Origin: an uncultured Alcaligenaceae bacterium
Lineage (GTDB): Bacteria > Pseudomonadota > Gammaproteobacteria > Burkholderiales > Burkholderiaceae_B
Length of the DNA: 42,203 nt
Reading direction: 5' to 3'
Assembly (NCBI GenBank): GCA_937952975.1
Contig: CALFXX010000106.1
Location: 1 to 42,203, forward strand
Positions 40,440 through 42,203 of the stretch are shown piece after piece (positions within the stretch are counted from its first letter, which is position 1; every line of letters begins with the position of its first letter). The position numbers were made by a program, and so were the translations under genes. Below the pieces are notes generated by a model. That model had not been told where the DNA came from. It saw only the letters and a program-made list of their open reading frames with translations, and searched no databases.

Positions 40440-42203
40440 AAACACCAGCACCTAAAAACGCGAGTTCAACCTCATTGACCAAGTTAGAACAGCGCCTACA
40501 TTTGGCAGATTTTTTGCTCAAACTTTCAAATCAAATGTCAGCGTATGGAAATCTTGACGATGTATTGAACGCGTTTGTCGAGATTGCGACGCGCGAACTC
40601 AACGCCGAGCGTGGCACGATATTTTTAAATGATCCGAGCGCGAACGAGTTGTATTCACGAGTGGCACAAGGTCATTTGCGTCATGAAATTCGCATTTTAA
40701 ATAGTAGCGGCATCGCTGGCAGTGTGTTCACCGCACAAGAAAGCCTAATTATTTTGGATCCCTACGCCGATCCTCGCTTTAATCAAACGATTGATGAACA
40801 AACTGGGTTTCAAACGCGCAGCATTTTATGCGTACCAATCCGGGCAGGAAATGGTGACGTCATTGGAGTTGTGCAATTACTGAATAAGCAAAAAGGGCGC
40901 TTCACCAAAGTCGACCTGAGTTTGCTTGAAAAGATGGCTACGCAGGCCTCGTTGGCATTACAAAATGCACAATTTATTGAAAGCATGCAGGCGATTCGTG
41001 CCAAAGAAGTTGAATTTTTAAATGTCATCTCTGAAGTGACCTCTGATATCAACATCAGTTCACTGTTAAAAAAGGTGATGAGCGAGATCACGCGGATGCT
41101 CAACGCAGACCGCTCAACCTTATTCTTGAATGATGAAAAGACCGGGCAGCTCTGGTCAGAGGTGGGGCAGGGTTTAGATTCACTGCAAATTCGCTTGCCT
41201 AATCATGTTGGCATTGCCGGCGCAGTGTTCACCAGCGGCAAGGTGATTAATATCCCTCATGCTTATGCTGATTTGCGCTTTAACCCTGCTTTCGATAAAA
41301 AGACGGGCTACTTCACGCGTTCGCTGCTGTGTGTGCCAATTACTAACAAAGAAGGCAAAGTCATCGGTGTGACGCAGGTGCTGAACAAGCACGGTGGCCC
41401 CTTCAATGCCGAAGACGAATCGCGCTTAAAAGCCTTTAGCTCTGAAATTTCGATTGCTTTGCAAAACGCAAAATTGTTTGCCGATGTGCAGAGCATGAAG
41501 AACTATAACGAGAGCATGCTTGAATCAATGTCTAGCGGCGTGCTAACGCTTGACGAAACCGAACAGATTGTGACCTGCAATGCGTCTGGTTTGCGTATCT
41601 TACAAACGACGCCAGTAGCGATCGTGCAAAAGCCTTTTTCTCAAATTTTTTGCGATGCCAATACCTGGGTGCTCGAAAAAGTGAAGCGTGTGATGGACAC
41701 CGGCGAGGCCGACATCACCGTCGATGCAGAGATTGAGGTGGTGGGGGAGACTGTGTCGGTCAACCTGACGATTGTTCCTTTAACCGGCGCTGACCATAAG
41801 CGCTTGGGTTCGATGGTGATGCTAGAAGACATTTCAAGCGAAAAGCGCATGAAGTCGACCATGTCGCGTTATATGGATGCGTCGATTGCTGATCAACTGC
41901 TTTCCACCGGTGCTGACTCGATGGGTGGCGTCAGCGTGCCCGCCACCGTTTTGTTCTCGGATATCAGGGGTTTTACAACCATCACCGAAGAACTTGGGCC
42001 GCAGGCAACGGTCAGCATGCTGAACGAGTATTTTGAAATCATGGTCGACTGCTTGCGTCAAGAAGACGGCATGCTGGATAAGTTTATCGGTGATGCCGTG
42101 ATGGCAGCCTTTGGGATACCGATGGCGCACAGCGATGACGAAGATCGTGCAGTACGCACCTCGATTGCGATGATCACCCGCTTGGCCGACTGGAACGTCA
42201 TTC
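40436..42203 (+). CDS. GAF-GAF-PAS class III adenylate cyclase, truncated by window end
   Basis: The visible 589 residues start at ATG 40436 and continue beyond the window. A GAF domain covers about residues 40-175 (RGTIFLND, SGIAGSVF, RSILCVPI, GVVQLLNK), a second about 205-345 (RSTLFLND, VGIAGAVF, RSLLCVPI, GVTQVLNK), then a PAS-like region about 365-470 (MSSGVLTLDE, MVMLEDIS). The catalytic domain begins near 495 with VLFSDIRGFT (metal Asp509) and LDKFIGDAVMAAFG (Lys549, metal Asp553). The Lys-x3-Asp spacing and this wording fit class IIIb cyclases making cAMP, like the tandem-GAF CyaB enzymes of cyanobacteria. The residue pairing with Lys549 lies outside the window, so cAMP is probable but not proven. 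The protein appears soluble. Confidence 0.92.
   Translation, partial: MKTPAPKNASSTSLTKLEQRLHLADFLLKLSNQMSAYGNLDDVLNAFVEIATRELNAERGTIFLNDPSANELYSRVAQGHLRHEIRILNSSGIAGSVFTAQESLIILDPYADPRFNQTIDEQTGFQTRSILCVPIRAGNGDVIGVVQLLNKQKGRFTKVDLSLLEKMATQASLALQNAQFIESMQAIRAKEVEFLNVISEVTSDINISSLLKKVMSEITRMLNADRSTLFLNDEKTGQLWSEVGQGLDSLQIRLPNHVGIAGAVFTSGKVINIPHAYADLRFNPAFDKKTGYFTRSLLCVPITNKEGKVIGVTQVLNKHGGPFNAEDESRLKAFSSEISIALQNAKLFADVQSMKNYNESMLESMSSGVLTLDETEQIVTCNASGLRILQTTPVAIVQKPFSQIFCDANTWVLEKVKRVMDTGEADITVDAEIEVVGETVSVNLTIVPLTGADHKRLGSMVMLEDISSEKRMKSTMSRYMDASIADQLLSTGADSMGGVSVPATVLFSDIRGFTTITEELGPQATVSMLNEYFEIMVDCLRQEDGMLDKFIGDAVMAAFGIPMAHSDDEDRAVRTSIAMITRLADWNVI

Noticed and set aside
1..42203. CRISPR arrays, tRNA or rRNA genes, insertion sequences, prophage genes
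   Set aside because: I looked for short regular direct repeats, cloverleaf-like or rRNA-like stretches, transposases and phage proteins and saw none. A tRNA finder could still pick up something missed by eye.

Overview
The window looks like a chromosomal segment of a betaproteobacterium of the Burkholderiales, most likely Alcaligenaceae-like. Base composition looks balanced rather than GC-rich. The main pointers are eight separate Bug/TctC-type tripartite tricarboxylate receptor proteins (the family expanded in Bordetella and relatives) in 42 kb, together with catabolic dehydrogenases, SsuABC-type and Liv-type ABC transporters, and dense ATGA-overlap operons. This placement is inferred from gene content only. 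I saw no rRNA, tRNA, CRISPR array, insertion sequence or phage gene.

Layout. 1-933: the tail of one short-chain dehydrogenase (SDR) and a complete second SDR. 941-7524 (minus): an operon of GntR/HutC regulator, mandelate-racemase-type dehydratase, Bug receptor, choline-sulfatase-like sulfatase, GldA-type Fe/Zn alcohol dehydrogenase and SDR. It diverges from 7729-11958 (plus): SsuC/B/A-like ABC transporter and GMC oxidoreductase. 12060-16306: a YihU/3-hydroxyisobutyrate-dehydrogenase-like reductase (minus), divergent from two Bug receptors and an isopropylmalate/tartrate-dehydrogenase-like enzyme. 16444-17301: an EamA exporter. 17369-22063 (minus): MFS transporter, Cys-form GrdB-like protein, APH-fold kinase and an aberrant enolase paralogue. 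22237-24147: a radical SAM protein, convergent with a J-domain protein. 25267-28851 (minus): Bug, TauD-like dioxygenase, Bug and SDR. 29006-31482 (plus): Bug and MmgE/PrpD protein. 31549-32544: a lone Bug. 32802-38678 (plus): a complete Liv-type importer with two tandem paralogous binding proteins and a strong terminator. 38793-39782: a lone Bug. 39975-42203 (plus): a 36-residue-repeat coiled-coil protein translationally coupled to a GAF-GAF-PAS class III adenylate cyclase that runs off the window.

How the genes fit together. Most of the window is a scavenging and catabolism island: receptors and importers for small acids next to oxidoreductases and dehydratases. A sulfur theme recurs (sulfatase, SsuABC-like transporter, YihU-like reductase, TauD-like dioxygenase), but no substrate can be assigned from sequence alone. 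The best candidates for something undescribed are the GrdB-like/kinase/enolase-paralogue operon, the 36-residue-repeat protein coupled to the cyclase, and the sulfatase/dehydratase operon.
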